Positions 54,192-63,242 of a stretch of 64,000 nucleotides of DNA are shown piece by piece. The position numbers were made by a program, and so were the translations under genes. Position 1 is the first letter of the stretch, and each line of letters starts with the position of its first letter. The stretch covers positions 930,001-994,000 of the forward strand of contig JAWKUN010000004.1 in the NCBI GenBank assembly GCA_041398565.1, in the 5' to 3' direction. Origin of the DNA: DATGPD01 sp041398565 (GTDB lineage: Bacteria; Planctomycetota; UBA1135; UBA2386). Below the pieces are notes generated by a model. That model had not been told where the DNA came from. It did no database searches and worked only from the letters and a program-made list of their open reading frames with translations.

Positions 54192-56519
54192 ATGCGCAAC
54201 CTCAGGTCCGTCCTGCTCGCCCCGCCGCTCCTCTTGCTCGCCTTGGCGCCGCGAGCGCAGAGCGACCTCGAACGTCAGGTCGCGCAAACCCTGGCGCTGG
54301 CCGAGCAGGGCACCGTCACCCAGGCCTTCGATGCCGGTCTCAAGCTCACCCAGTTGCAGGGCGAGAACGAGGCGCTGACCCGGGCCATCCTGACCGCGAT
54401 CCCCAAGGCCAGCGACAAGGCGCGTCTGGCGGCGGCCCGAGCCCTGTCGGACATGTCCGACGGCGCCGTGCTCGGCGACGAGGTCCTGACCGCCCTCAAG
54501 CCATTGACGGAGTCGAGCGAGGTCGACCTGCGCGCCGCTGCCATGGGTCTGCTCGGGCGTGAGATCTACGCGCGCGGCACGCTCAAGCAGGTGCTCGAGA
54601 TCCTGGAGAAGAACACCGCCGACGAACTGGTCGACCCCAGGGTGCGGGTGGCGGCCGCCAAGTCGCTGTGGGCGCGCGGCACCAACGAGATGCGGCGCAA
54701 GGCGAAGCACACCCTCACCGATTGCGTGCGGTCGACGGACCGGACCCTGCGCGTGCAGGGCGCGCTGGCGCTCGCCGAGATCAACGACTTCGTGTCGGCC
54801 GAACCCGTGCTGCGCGAACTGGCCGACGAACCCTCGACCGAGGGGCAGCTGGCGCGCGCCTACTTGCGCATGGAGGAGGACCGGCGTGTGTTCGACCGGC
54901 GGATCAGCAGCCTGAGCAACGGCGGCGTCGGCAGGGGCGACGGCGACTCCCAGACGTTCGGTGTGCTCAAGGAGGTCATCGCCCAGGTGAAGGCGCTGCA
55001 CCCCCAGGGCCTCGACGTCTCCGACGAGTTCCTGCTCGACCACGCGGCCAAGGGCATGCTGTCGGCGCTGGACCGGCACACCGACTACTTCACCTCCGAG
55101 GAGTACCAGCGCTTCTTCTTCGACCTGCAGCGCGACTACGGCGGGATCGGCGCCTTCGTCAACTTCGACCAGGAGGACGACTTCTCCATCGTGCGTCCCA
55201 TCTACTCTGGCCCGGCCTACCGGGTCGGCCTCAAGACCGGCGACAAGATCCTGGCGATCGACGGCTGGGAGACGCGCGACCACACCTCCGACGAGATCAT
55301 CTCGCGGCTCAAGGGCAAGCCTGACACCACGGTCGTGGTGAAGATCGGGCGCCCGGGCTGGCCCGAGCCGAAGGACTTCGCCATCACGCGCCAACAGATC
55401 GTGGTGCCGTCGGTCAACATGGAGATGCTGCCGGGCGACGTCGGCTACATCGAACTCGTGACGTTCGGCGCGCAGACCAGCCGCGAACTCAGCGACGCCA
55501 TCCGCTCGCTCATGGCCAAGGGGGCCAACTCGCTGGTGCTCGACCTGCGCAACAACACAGGCGGCTTGCTGCACGAGGCGCGCGAGGTGGTCGAGCTCTT
55601 CGTCAAGGGCGAGGAGATGGTCGTCTACACCAAGGCGCGTCCGGGTCTGCCCGAGGAGGCGCCGCTGAAGACGCGCGACCGCGCCATCTGCCCCGACCTG
55701 CCGCTGACGGTGCTCACCAACGAGTTCTCGGCATCGGCGTCCGAGATCGTCGCCGGAGCGCTGCAGGACCTCGGGCGCGCCACCGTCGTCGGCGAACGCT
55801 CCTACGGCAAGGGCACGGTGCAGACGCTGCTCGGCATGCGCTCGGCCCCGCGCGAGGACTTCACCGACGAGAACGGCAACAACCGTCACGACGATTGGGA
55901 GAAGTACGAGGACGCCAACCACAACGGCAAGTACGACGTGGGCCCGCACGTGAAGATGACGGTGGCGCGCTACTACTTGCCCTCCAACCGCTGCCCGCAC
56001 AAGGACGTCGACCCCGAGACCGGCAAGATCACCAACCCCGACTGGGGCGTCACACCGAACAAGGTGGTCAAGTTCCGCGAGTTCGACGCCAAGGAGGCGT
56101 GGAAGAACGCGGAGCTGTTCGACCTCGTGCAGAAGGACGTGTTCCGCACCTACGTGCGCGACCACATGGCAGCGAACAAGGACCTGTTCCTCGAGCTGGC
56201 CGACGGCGACAAGGGCGACTACAGCCGCTACCCGGACTTCGAGGAGTTCTACAAGGGGCTCGACACCAAGCTCTCGAAGGACGACATCCGGCGCTGGATC
56301 CGCTTCTCGCTGCGCGACGAGGTAGCCGACCTGCGCGGTCGCGTCTACCCGGGCGTCCGCGCCTTCGCCGACTACCAGGAGGATCCGCAGCTGCAGATGG
56401 CCGTGCGCGTCCTGCTCGAGAAGCAGGGCAAGGACATCGCCGACGTGCCGGAGTACAAGCAGGTCCTCAAGACGGCGCAGGCGGACGACGCCAAGCACCC
56501 GGCGACGGCCGGCCGCTGA
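54192..56519 (+). CDS. S41 C-terminal processing protease with N-terminal helical repeats and calcium-loop insertion
   Basis: 775 residues. A signal peptide (1-22) precedes a helical region (about 25-230) resembling HEAT repeats (ARLAAARALSDMSDGAVLGD, VRVAAAKSLWARGTNEMRRK). A PDZ-like segment (about 318-400, GIGAFVNF, PAYRVGLKTGDKILAIDGWE) and the S41 core follow. By spacing to E. coli Tsp, the Ser-Lys site is S515 in NEFSASASEI, D526 and K540 in SYGKGTVQ. An insertion (558-583) has D559-x-N561-x-N563...E570 and D574-x-N576-x-N578, like EF-hand or dockerin calcium loops. This periplasmic protease cleaves unstructured C-termini. ATG 54192 was chosen ahead of the signal peptide. TACAAT at 54063-54068 may be a -10 element. 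Confidence 0.9.
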   Translation: MRNLRSVLLAPPLLLLALAPRAQSDLERQVAQTLALAEQGTVTQAFDAGLKLTQLQGENEALTRAILTAIPKASDKARLAAARALSDMSDGAVLGDEVLTALKPLTESSEVDLRAAAMGLLGREIYARGTLKQVLEILEKNTADELVDPRVRVAAAKSLWARGTNEMRRKAKHTLTDCVRSTDRTLRVQGALALAEINDFVSAEPVLRELADEPSTEGQLARAYLRMEEDRRVFDRRISSLSNGGVGRGDGDSQTFGVLKEVIAQVKALHPQGLDVSDEFLLDHAAKGMLSALDRHTDYFTSEEYQRFFFDLQRDYGGIGAFVNFDQEDDFSIVRPIYSGPAYRVGLKTGDKILAIDGWETRDHTSDEIISRLKGKPDTTVVVKIGRPGWPEPKDFAITRQQIVVPSVNMEMLPGDVGYIELVTFGAQTSRELSDAIRSLMAKGANSLVLDLRNNTGGLLHEAREVVELFVKGEEMVVYTKARPGLPEEAPLKTRDRAICPDLPLTVLTNEFSASASEIVAGALQDLGRATVVGERSYGKGTVQTLLGMRSAPREDFTDENGNNRHDDWEKYEDANHNGKYDVGPHVKMTVARYYLPSNRCPHKDVDPETGKITNPDWGVTPNKVVKFREFDAKEAWKNAELFDLVQKDVFRTYVRDHMAANKDLFLELADGDKGDYSRYPDFEEFYKGLDTKLSKDDIRRWIRFSLRDEVADLRGRVYPGVRAFADYQEDPQLQMAVRVLLEKQGKDIADVPEYKQVLKTAQADDAKHPATAGR

Positions 56520-56531
56520 GCCGGCGTCCGC

Positions 56532-56562
56532 GGCGAATCCGATTTGTCGATCCGGACTCGCC
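56532..56562 (+). terminator. Imperfect hairpin after the S41 protease gene
   Basis: GGCGA and TCCG pair with CGGA and TCGCC across one mismatch, 13 nt after the stop. No T-run follows. Confidence 0.35.
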
Positions 56563-56626
56563 GCACATGCGCCGGCGCCAGCAGATCGAGGCTGGCGATG
56601 CCCCGGCTCGCGGGTAACTTCCCCGC

Positions 56627-57199
56627 GTGCCGTCCCTTCTGCTGCTCGACAACCGCGACTCGTTCGTGTGGAACCTGGCGCAGGCGTTCGCGACCCTCGG
56701 CGCGGCGGTCGAGGTGGTGCGCAGCGACGCGGTCACGGTCGACGGGATCGCCGGGCGCGCGCCGGACGCACTCGTGCTGTCGCCCGGACCGGGACGACCC
56801 GAGCAGGCCGGCGTCTGCCTGGCAGCGCTCGCTGCGTTCGGCGGCAAGCTGCCGATCCTCGGCGTCTGCCTGGGCCACCAGGCCATCGGGCTGGCAGCGG
56901 GCGCCCACGTTGGCCGTGTCGAGCCCTGCCACGGGCGCACCAGCCCGGTCCACCACACGCGGGCAGGCCTGTTCGCGGCCTTGCCTGACCCGATGCCGGC
57001 CGCGCGCTACCACTCTCTCGCCATCGAAGCGTCGCCGTGGCCGGATGCCCTCGTGCGCACGGCTTGGACCGACGACGGCATCGTGATGGCCGTGGCCCAC
57101 CGCCGGCAGCCCACCTTCGGCGTGCAGTTCCACCCGGAGTCCTTCCTCACCACGGACGGCCCGCGCCTGCTCGCGCGCTTCCTGGAGGTCACCGCATGA
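56627..57199 (+). CDS. Class I glutamine amidotransferase (TrpG/PabA-like)
   Basis: 190 residues, the length of TrpG/PabA. The subunit releases ammonia from glutamine for anthranilate or aminodeoxychorismate synthase. The catalytic triad is complete: C81 in ILGVCLGHQAIG, H169 and E171 in FGVQFHPES. LLLLDNRDSFVWNLAQAF and LSPGPGRPEQAG are typical. The start is a GTG at 56627. No TrpE/PabB partner lies in the window; instead the gene overlaps an ABC transporter ATPase (ATGA) and heads the five-gene run to the ubiD-like gene. The partner enzyme is therefore unknown, and folate or tryptophan synthesis cannot be decided. Confidence 0.88.
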   Translation: MPSLLLLDNRDSFVWNLAQAFATLGAAVEVVRSDAVTVDGIAGRAPDALVLSPGPGRPEQAGVCLAALAAFGGKLPILGVCLGHQAIGLAAGAHVGRVEPCHGRTSPVHHTRAGLFAALPDPMPAARYHSLAIEASPWPDALVRTAWTDDGIVMAVAHRRQPTFGVQFHPESFLTTDGPRLLARFLEVTA

Positions 57200-58080
57200 C
57201 CGCTGCGATCCTGCTCGAAGGCGTGCAGAAGGCATTTGCCGGCAAGACGGCCCTCAGTCGCCTGGACCTCCACGTGCCGCGCGGCGCGATGGCGGGCTTC
57301 GTCGGTCCCAACGGGGCCGGCAAGAGCACCGGCCTGCGCATCCTGGTCGGCCTGTTGCGCCGCGATGGCGGACGCGCCGAAGTCCTCGGTCTCGACCCCG
57401 ACCGTGCGGCGCTCGCCATCCGCCGCCGCACCTGCTACCTGCCCGGGGAGACCAACGTCTACCACCACCTCACCGGCGCTGAGTTCCTCGAGTTCGCGTT
57501 GAGCTTCTACCCGCGTCGACTCGACGACGTGGCCGACGAGCTCACGGCGACCTGGGAGCTGCCTCTGGCGCGCAAGGTGCGCACCTACTCTGCGGGCATG
57601 AAGCAGAAGCTCGCCCTGATGGCGACCCTGCTGCCCGACGTCGACCTCTACATCCTCGACGAACCCGACCGCGCCCTGGACGCCACGGCACGCCTGTTCC
57701 TGCGCGAGGTGCTGCACCGACTCAATCTGCGCGGCAAGACGATTCTCCTCAGCTCGCACCACCTGGCCGAAGTCGAGGCGTTGACCTCGCAGCTCACGTT
57801 CGTCATCGGCGGGGCCAGCGTGCCCGGCGATCGCATCGAGGCGGCGCGCGCAGCACTGCGCCACGTCGTGCGCATCCGACTGCGGCGCAGCGACGCTTCC
57901 CTGCCGGCCGGCGTGCGCACGCGCAGCGTCGAGGCCGACGGCACGCTGCGCCTCGAAGTGGAAGGCGACGCGTTCTCCTGGCTGCACGCCATCGACCCCA
58001 AGGATCTCGACAGCGCCGAGCTCGGCGCCACTCGACTGGAAGACCTCTACCAGCAGCTGACGATGGAGCTCGCCGAGTGA
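57196..58080 (+). CDS. ABC transporter ATP-binding protein
   Basis: 294 residues. Walker A GPNGAGKST (37-45), Q-loop region YLPGETNVYHHL, signature YSAGMKQK (131-138), Walker B LYILDEP (151-157) and the switch His in LLSSHH are present. The signature replaces the usual LSGGQ with YSAGM, common in ABC-2 exporters. The Walker B Glu is kept, although the following D-loop reads DRALDA. The roughly 80-residue C-terminal part is typical of ABC-2 ATPases. The gene overlaps its permease by one base (TGATG), so they form an exporter pair. The substrate is unknown; the neighbouring lpxB hints at an envelope compound. Confidence 0.9.
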   Translation: MTAAILLEGVQKAFAGKTALSRLDLHVPRGAMAGFVGPNGAGKSTGLRILVGLLRRDGGRAEVLGLDPDRAALAIRRRTCYLPGETNVYHHLTGAEFLEFALSFYPRRLDDVADELTATWELPLARKVRTYSAGMKQKLALMATLLPDVDLYILDEPDRALDATARLFLREVLHRLNLRGKTILLSSHHLAEVEALTSQLTFVIGGASVPGDRIEAARAALRHVVRIRLRRSDASLPAGVRTRSVEADGTLRLEVEGDAFSWLHAIDPKDLDSAELGATRLEDLYQQLTMELAE

Positions 58081-58877
58081 TGCGGTCGGTCGCCGCCAAG
58101 ACCTGGCGCGAGACGCGTGTGGTGGCGCTCGCCTACTTGGTCATCCTCGAGCTCGGCATCGTCGCCGCCATCGCCATGTGGCCGAACCTGCGCGAGGAGG
58201 CCGCTGCCTTGGGGCGCCTGTTTCCCGCCGACTTCTTGAAGCGCATGTTCACGGCGCTGTCCGACCCCAACCAAGCCACGGCCTACAACGCGTACATGGC
58301 GGTGCAGCTGTTCTTCAAGGGCACGAACATCGTCGCCCTGGCGTTCGGCGTGCTCCTCGGCACCGGCATCATCGCACGCGAGCGCGAGAACCAGACTCTG
58401 GAGTTCCTGCTCGCACGCCCGATCTCGCGCAGCCGCGTCCTGCGCAGCAAGTTCCTGGTGGTCGCCGCCGCGATGGTACTGCCGATCGTCCTCACCAGCA
58501 TGTCGGCCGTCCCGCTGTCGTGGGCGGTGGAAGAGCAGCTCGACTGGCGTCGCGTACTCGCGGCCAGCACGCACGCCGCGGCGTTCGCCCTGGTGTTCCT
58601 CGCCGCCACCACCGCGGTCTCGGTGGTGTGCCGCAACCAAGTGCACGTCGCGGCCGTCGTCGGCGCCTTCATCATCGTGCAAGTGGTGATGTTCTTCGTG
58701 CAAGTCATCCGCCGAGCCAGCGTGTTCTGCCTGGCCGACTTCGACGTGTTCGGCCCGCTCATGATGGGCAACGGCGTGTTCGGCGACCTGTTCTTCGGCA
58801 CCACCGTCTGGCTGCTGGCCGCAGCTGCCGCGCTCTACGGATTGGCTGACTGGCTGTTGCGGCGCATCGACCTGTGA
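58080..58877 (+). CDS. ABC-2 type permease
   Basis: 265 residues with six membrane helices. The arrangement is typical of ABC-2 permeases: cytoplasmic start AAKTWRETRVVALAYLVILE, a conserved loop IIARERENQTLEFLLARPIS before SRVLRSKFLVVAA, and three or four C-terminal helices. It pairs with the ATPase encoded directly upstream; the start ATG shares its A with the ATPase stop (TGATG). A GTG three bases earlier is an alternative start. Its own stop shares its A with the lpxB start. Confidence 0.88.
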   Translation: MRSVAAKTWRETRVVALAYLVILELGIVAAIAMWPNLREEAAALGRLFPADFLKRMFTALSDPNQATAYNAYMAVQLFFKGTNIVALAFGVLLGTGIIARERENQTLEFLLARPISRSRVLRSKFLVVAAAMVLPIVLTSMSAVPLSWAVEEQLDWRRVLAASTHAAAFALVFLAATTAVSVVCRNQVHVAAVVGAFIIVQVVMFFVQVIRRASVFCLADFDVFGPLMMGNGVFGDLFFGTTVWLLAAAAALYGLADWLLRRIDL

Positions 58878-60247
58878 TGTTGCCCATCCCGGCCGTCGTT
58901 GCGCTGACCCTGCTGCGAGAGATCCTGCGCGCCACCGCCATGCCCCTGCACGCTGCGCTGTACCTGTTGCGACGCGACGCGGCGCAGCGACGCGCGCGCG
59001 AGTGGCTGGCGCACTGGCCGGCGGCAGACACCCGCGACGCCCTGCCGACCTTCTTGCGCCGGCATCCACCGTCGCGGCGCACCGGCAGAGCCCACGTGTT
59101 CGTGTCGGCAGGCGAAGCGTCGGGCGAGATGCATGCCACGCGGCTCCTGCTGGAGGTGAACCGCGCCGCCGACGGTCAGGCGCGCTGGACCGCCTTCGGC
59201 GGCGACAGCCTGCGCGCAGCCGGCGCCGAGGTCGTGGTGCCGCTCAGCCAGAACGCCATCATGGGGATCGGCGGCGTGCTGCGCGCCATCCCCTTCCTGC
59301 TGCGCACCTTCGCCCGCTACCTGCGGGTGCTGCGGTACGACCGCCCGGACCTCGTCGTCCTCGTCGACTACCCGGGCCTGCACCTGGTGATGGCGAAGGC
59401 TGCGCGCCGCGCCGGCATCCCGGTGATCCACTACGTCGCGCCCCAGTACTGGGCTTGGGCGCCGTGGCGCATGGCGCGCTACCGCAACGCGGTCGATGCG
59501 TGCCTGGCGATCCTGCCCTTCGAGCCCGCCTTCTTCCAGGGCTCGGGCGTGCCGTGCGAGTACGTCGGCCACCCACTCATCGATCACATCACCGAGGAGC
59601 AGCCCGACCGCAACCTGGTGGCGCGCCTGCACACCGACGATTGGCTGTGCCTGCTGCCCGGCAGTCGCCGCGGCGACATCGTCCGACATCTGCCGGGCAT
59701 GCTGCAGGTGGCCCACCGACTGAGGGAGAAGGACCCGCAAGCGAAGGTCATGATCGCACACCGCGACCCGCGGCGGTCCGAACTCATCCGTGGCATCGTG
59801 GCGCGCGAGGGGGCCGACTTCGTGTTCTTCGAGCCCGGAGCGCTGGACGAGAAGCTCGCCGCGGCAAGGGTGGCACTCGTCAAGTCGGGGACCGGCTCGC
59901 TGGAGGCGGCGCTCGCCGGCACCCCCACTGTCGTCGTGTACCACCTCGTCGGCGGCTTCTGGTCCTTCGCCTACCGCAACTTCCTCACCGTGCCTTGGTT
60001 CGCTGCCGCCAACCTCATCTGCGGCAGCCCGGTCGTGCCCGAGCGCTGCTTCGACGGCGACGCCGGCTGGGCGTGGGCCGCCGACGAAGTCCAGCGCCTG
60101 TGGGCCGCCGGCGAGGAGCGCATGCGCTGCCTCAACCAGTTGGCGGAAGTGCGCGGCCGCCTCGGCGAACCCGGCGCCAGCCAACGGGCCGCCTGGTGGG
60201 TGCTCGCGGCGCTGGGCCTCACGCAGATCGACACGGAGGCGGCGTGA
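58877..60247 (+). CDS. lpxB: Lipid-A-disaccharide synthase
   Basis: 456 residues. LpxB joins UDP-2,3-diacylglucosamine and lipid X to form the lipid A disaccharide at the inner membrane. Typical segments are VFVSAGEASGEMHATRLLLE, PLSQNAIMGIGGVL, VVLVDYPGLHLVMAKAARRA, HYVAPQYWAWAPWRM, YVGHPLIDHI, LLPGSRRGDI and VKSGTGSLEAALAGTPTVVV. The chain is about 75 residues longer than usual because of an N-terminal hydrophobic helix and Arg-rich linker. The common GEASGD reads GEASGE here. It overlaps the permease (TGATG) and the ubiD-like gene (GTGA). It indicates an outer membrane containing lipid A or a variant of it. Confidence 0.92.
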   Translation: MLPIPAVVALTLLREILRATAMPLHAALYLLRRDAAQRRAREWLAHWPAADTRDALPTFLRRHPPSRRTGRAHVFVSAGEASGEMHATRLLLEVNRAADGQARWTAFGGDSLRAAGAEVVVPLSQNAIMGIGGVLRAIPFLLRTFARYLRVLRYDRPDLVVLVDYPGLHLVMAKAARRAGIPVIHYVAPQYWAWAPWRMARYRNAVDACLAILPFEPAFFQGSGVPCEYVGHPLIDHITEEQPDRNLVARLHTDDWLCLLPGSRRGDIVRHLPGMLQVAHRLREKDPQAKVMIAHRDPRRSELIRGIVAREGADFVFFEPGALDEKLAAARVALVKSGTGSLEAALAGTPTVVVYHLVGGFWSFAYRNFLTVPWFAAANLICGSPVVPERCFDGDAGWAWAADEVQRLWAAGEERMRCLNQLAEVRGRLGEPGASQRAAWWVLAALGLTQIDTEAA

Positions 60248-62067
60248 CGGCGCCGTTGCCGCGCTCGGTGCCGTTGCGCGATCTGCGTGCCCTGCTCGCC
60301 CGCCTGCGCGCCGCGGGCGAGGTGGTCGAGATCGACGCACCCGTCGACCCCGACCTCGAGGTTGCCGAGATCCACCGCCGCGTCATCGCCGCGGGCGGCC
60401 CCGCGCTGCTGTTCCGGCGGGTCGGTTCCTCGCCGTGGCCCGTGGTGACCAACCTGTTCGGCACCGCGCGCCGCGTCGAGCTGGCGTTCGGGCCGAGGCC
60501 GCAGGCGCTGGTGCAGCGTCTCGCCGACTTGCCGCGGCGCCTGATGCCGCCCAGCCTCGGCAGCATCTGGCAGCAGCGCGACCTGATGGGCGCGCTGCTG
60601 CGGGTCGGCACGCGCACACGCCGCCGCGGCGCGGTCACCGAGCAGGTGGACCGCTCGCCGCGGCTATCGCGCCTTCCACTGCTGCGCACCTGGCCGCAGG
60701 ACGGCGGTGCGTTCGTCACCCTGCCGCTCGTGTACACCGAGCATCCCGACGGCCTCGGCTCCAACCTCGGCATGTACCGCGTGCAACGCCACAGCGACGG
60801 CCGCGTCGGGTTGCACATGCAGATCGGCAAGGGAGGTGGCTTCCATCTGGCCGCCCACGAGGCGCGGGGCACGCCGATGCCGGTGGTCATCCACGTCGGC
60901 AGCGCCCCGGCGCTGGTGCTGGCCGCCATCGCGCCGCTGCCGGAGAACGTGCCCGAGCTGCTGCTGGCGTCGCTGCTGCTGGGCGAGCGCGTGCGGAGCG
61001 TGCGCGACCCGACCCTGTCGCCGCTGCCGCTGCTCGCCGACTGCGAGTTCGCCCTCGTCGGCCAGGTCGCACCCGGGGCGCGCCACCCGGAGGGGCCGTT
61101 CGGCGACCACTACGGCTACTACTCGCTGCGCCACGACTACCCCCTGGTGGAGGTGTCGGCGCTGTGTCACCGCGCGCAGCCGATCCTGGCCGCCACCGTC
61201 GTCGGCAAGCCGCGGCAAGAGGACTTCTACCTGGGTGACTACCTGCAAGAGCTGCTGGGACCGTTGATCGAGCTGGCGATGCCGCAAGTGCGCGCGATCT
61301 GGTCGTACGGCGAAACCGGCTACCACTCGCTGGCCGCCGCCCTCGTACACGAGCGCTACAAGCGCGAGGCGATGATGGCCGCGTTCCGCGTCCTCGGCGA
61401 GGGCCAGCTGTCGCTCACCAAGTTCCTCTTGGTGACCGACCGGCCGGTCGATCTGCGCGACTTCAAGGCGACCCTCGAGCACGTGCTCGAGCGCGCCCAC
61501 TTCGAGACCGACCTCTACCTCCTGGGCAACTTGTCGATGGACACCCTCGACTACACCGGACCGACGGTGAACGAGGGGAGCAAGGGCATCCTGCTCGGCC
61601 TCGGTGCGCCGTGCCGCTCGCTCCCCGGCGAGTTCCACGGCCCGCTGCCGAACGGGTTCGACGCGGCGCTGCCCTTCTGCCGCGGCTGCCTCGTGGTCGG
61701 CGGCCCGAGGCACCACGCGGATCCCGACGCCGCCCAACGCCTGGCCCGGGCCGACGCGCTGCAGCCGTGGCCGCTGGTCGTGCTGGTCGACGACGCCCCG
61801 CGCGCCGCCAAGAGCAGCATCAACTTCTTGTGGACGACGTTCACGCGCTTCGAACCGGCAGCGGACGTGACCGCGGCCGCCGTGCGTCTCGTGCGTCACC
61901 AGCCGAGCTACACCCCGCCGATCGTGATCGACGCGCGCATGAAGGCCACCTACCCCGAGGAGCTGTTCGCCGACGAGGCGACCACCGCCAAGGTGTCGCG
62001 GCGCTGGCGCGAGTACTTCCCGCACGGGGTCGAGATGGGCGACTCGTCGCGCGGCCACCTCGACTGA
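60244..62067 (+). CDS. UbiD family decarboxylase
   Basis: 607 residues. UbiD enzymes use prenylated FMN to decarboxylate aromatic or unsaturated acids; in quinone synthesis they act on polyprenyl-hydroxybenzoate or on the naphthoate of the futalosine menaquinone route. The cofactor and metal region is visible (GSNLGMYRVQRHSDGRVGLH, QIGKGGGFHLAAHEARG), as is the acid-base motif HPEGPFGDHYGYYS, then YLGDYLQELLGP. The GTG start overlaps the lpxB stop (GTGA). No prenylated-FMN synthase (ubiX) gene is in the window. A quinone substrate is the likeliest, but which one is not known. Confidence 0.88.
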   Translation: MTAPLPRSVPLRDLRALLARLRAAGEVVEIDAPVDPDLEVAEIHRRVIAAGGPALLFRRVGSSPWPVVTNLFGTARRVELAFGPRPQALVQRLADLPRRLMPPSLGSIWQQRDLMGALLRVGTRTRRRGAVTEQVDRSPRLSRLPLLRTWPQDGGAFVTLPLVYTEHPDGLGSNLGMYRVQRHSDGRVGLHMQIGKGGGFHLAAHEARGTPMPVVIHVGSAPALVLAAIAPLPENVPELLLASLLLGERVRSVRDPTLSPLPLLADCEFALVGQVAPGARHPEGPFGDHYGYYSLRHDYPLVEVSALCHRAQPILAATVVGKPRQEDFYLGDYLQELLGPLIELAMPQVRAIWSYGETGYHSLAAALVHERYKREAMMAAFRVLGEGQLSLTKFLLVTDRPVDLRDFKATLEHVLERAHFETDLYLLGNLSMDTLDYTGPTVNEGSKGILLGLGAPCRSLPGEFHGPLPNGFDAALPFCRGCLVVGGPRHHADPDAAQRLARADALQPWPLVVLVDDAPRAAKSSINFLWTTFTRFEPAADVTAAAVRLVRHQPSYTPPIVIDARMKATYPEELFADEATTAKVSRRWREYFPHGVEMGDSSRGHLD

Positions 62068-62109
62068 CGCTGCATTGACACGGGGCCACGGCCGAGACAA
62101 GCTCACGCT

Positions 62110-63111
62110 GTGGCCGTCGTCCTCACGGTCTGCGCCGCCGCCGCGCTGGCAGTGCAGGCGCCGATCCCCAACCCGCACTGGGGTGCCGCCGCCTTCCCGC
62201 GCGACCGCGAGGAAGTGCGGTTGTCGCTGTCGTTCAACCGTTTCACCGAGCTCGACGGCGAGGGGCGGCGCTTCAACGACATCGAGCAGTCGGCCGGCTT
62301 CGACATGCTGAGCGTGGCCTACAACCGAGAGCTCCTCGACACCTCTGGCGCACGCTGGACCTTGACCTTCGACGCCGGTGCCGGTGTCAGCAACGACCAG
62401 CCGACCGAGTTCCTGCAGAACGACTACATCCACAGGTTCCGTCACCTGGACCGGGTGCCGACCGACGGGGTACGCCGCGGTCCCGAGTTCCTCGCCGGCC
62501 TGGCGGCGACGCGCTGGTTCGGCGCCGGGGAGGCGCGCGACGAACCGATGGTCGACGACCGCGACCTCCGCTTCTCCGGTCTCCTCGGTGCGGGCCTCGC
62601 CACCAGCACGCTCTACCACGAGATGTTCGCCCACGTCGGCGGCTCGATGTACTCGCCGCGCTACCACGTGCGCGCCGAAGTCGTCGACCGCATGTGCCTG
62701 TGCACCGGCGGCGACGCCTACCCCGACGTGGCACCCTTCACGAACCTCACGCAGGTGTCGCTGTACTACGTGCCGCGCAGCTACTTCATGGGACCGAGCG
62801 GCAGCTTGGGCGAAGTCTTCGACGAGGCGCTGCGCTGGCGCAACCTGTGGCCGTGGAACTGGCCGAAGGCCATCCACGACCTGGGCGGGCGGCCGGAGAT
62901 CGGCGTGCACGTCACCTACGACACCGGGCTCTTCCTGAACGAGCGCGGCCAGGAGATCGACACGTGGTTCATCTCCCTGAGCATGGAGTGGCCCACGGGC
63001 CTGCGTCTCGAGACCTGGAACGACATGGCCAACGGCACCGACTTCGGTCCGACCTACGGCATGATGATCAGCTTCGATCTGTCGACCCTTTGGCGGACGA
63101 CGCTGCGATGA
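62110..63111 (+). CDS. Predicted secreted or outer-membrane protein of unknown function
   Basis: 333 residues from a GTG at 62110. A signal-like N-terminus (1-16, AVVLTVCAAAALAVQA) is followed by alternating beta-strand patterns typical of a small barrel: EVRLSLSFNRFTEL, LSVAYNRELLDTSGARWTLT, FDAGAGVSND, GVHVTYDTGLFLN, TWFISLSMEWPTGLRLETWN, YGMMISFDLSTLWRTTLR at the very end. The C-terminal strand ends in aromatic and polar residues, not the usual Phe. LYHEMFAHVGGSMYSP resembles the active segments of lipid-processing barrels only vaguely. It follows the ubiD-like gene by 42 bp and may belong to the same operon. Confidence 0.65.
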   Translation: MAVVLTVCAAAALAVQAPIPNPHWGAAAFPRDREEVRLSLSFNRFTELDGEGRRFNDIEQSAGFDMLSVAYNRELLDTSGARWTLTFDAGAGVSNDQPTEFLQNDYIHRFRHLDRVPTDGVRRGPEFLAGLAATRWFGAGEARDEPMVDDRDLRFSGLLGAGLATSTLYHEMFAHVGGSMYSPRYHVRAEVVDRMCLCTGGDAYPDVAPFTNLTQVSLYYVPRSYFMGPSGSLGEVFDEALRWRNLWPWNWPKAIHDLGGRPEIGVHVTYDTGLFLNERGQEIDTWFISLSMEWPTGLRLETWNDMANGTDFGPTYGMMISFDLSTLWRTTLR

Positions 63112-63242
63112 GGCGGCCTCGCCAACGAAGAGCTGCCGGCGACCATGACGCCACCGGCCATGTCGACGGTTGCCAAGGCCCTGGCGCCCCGCCCGTCCGT
63201 GCCGAGCGGGTCGAGCCGGGCCCAGTGCCGCGGGGCGGGGAC

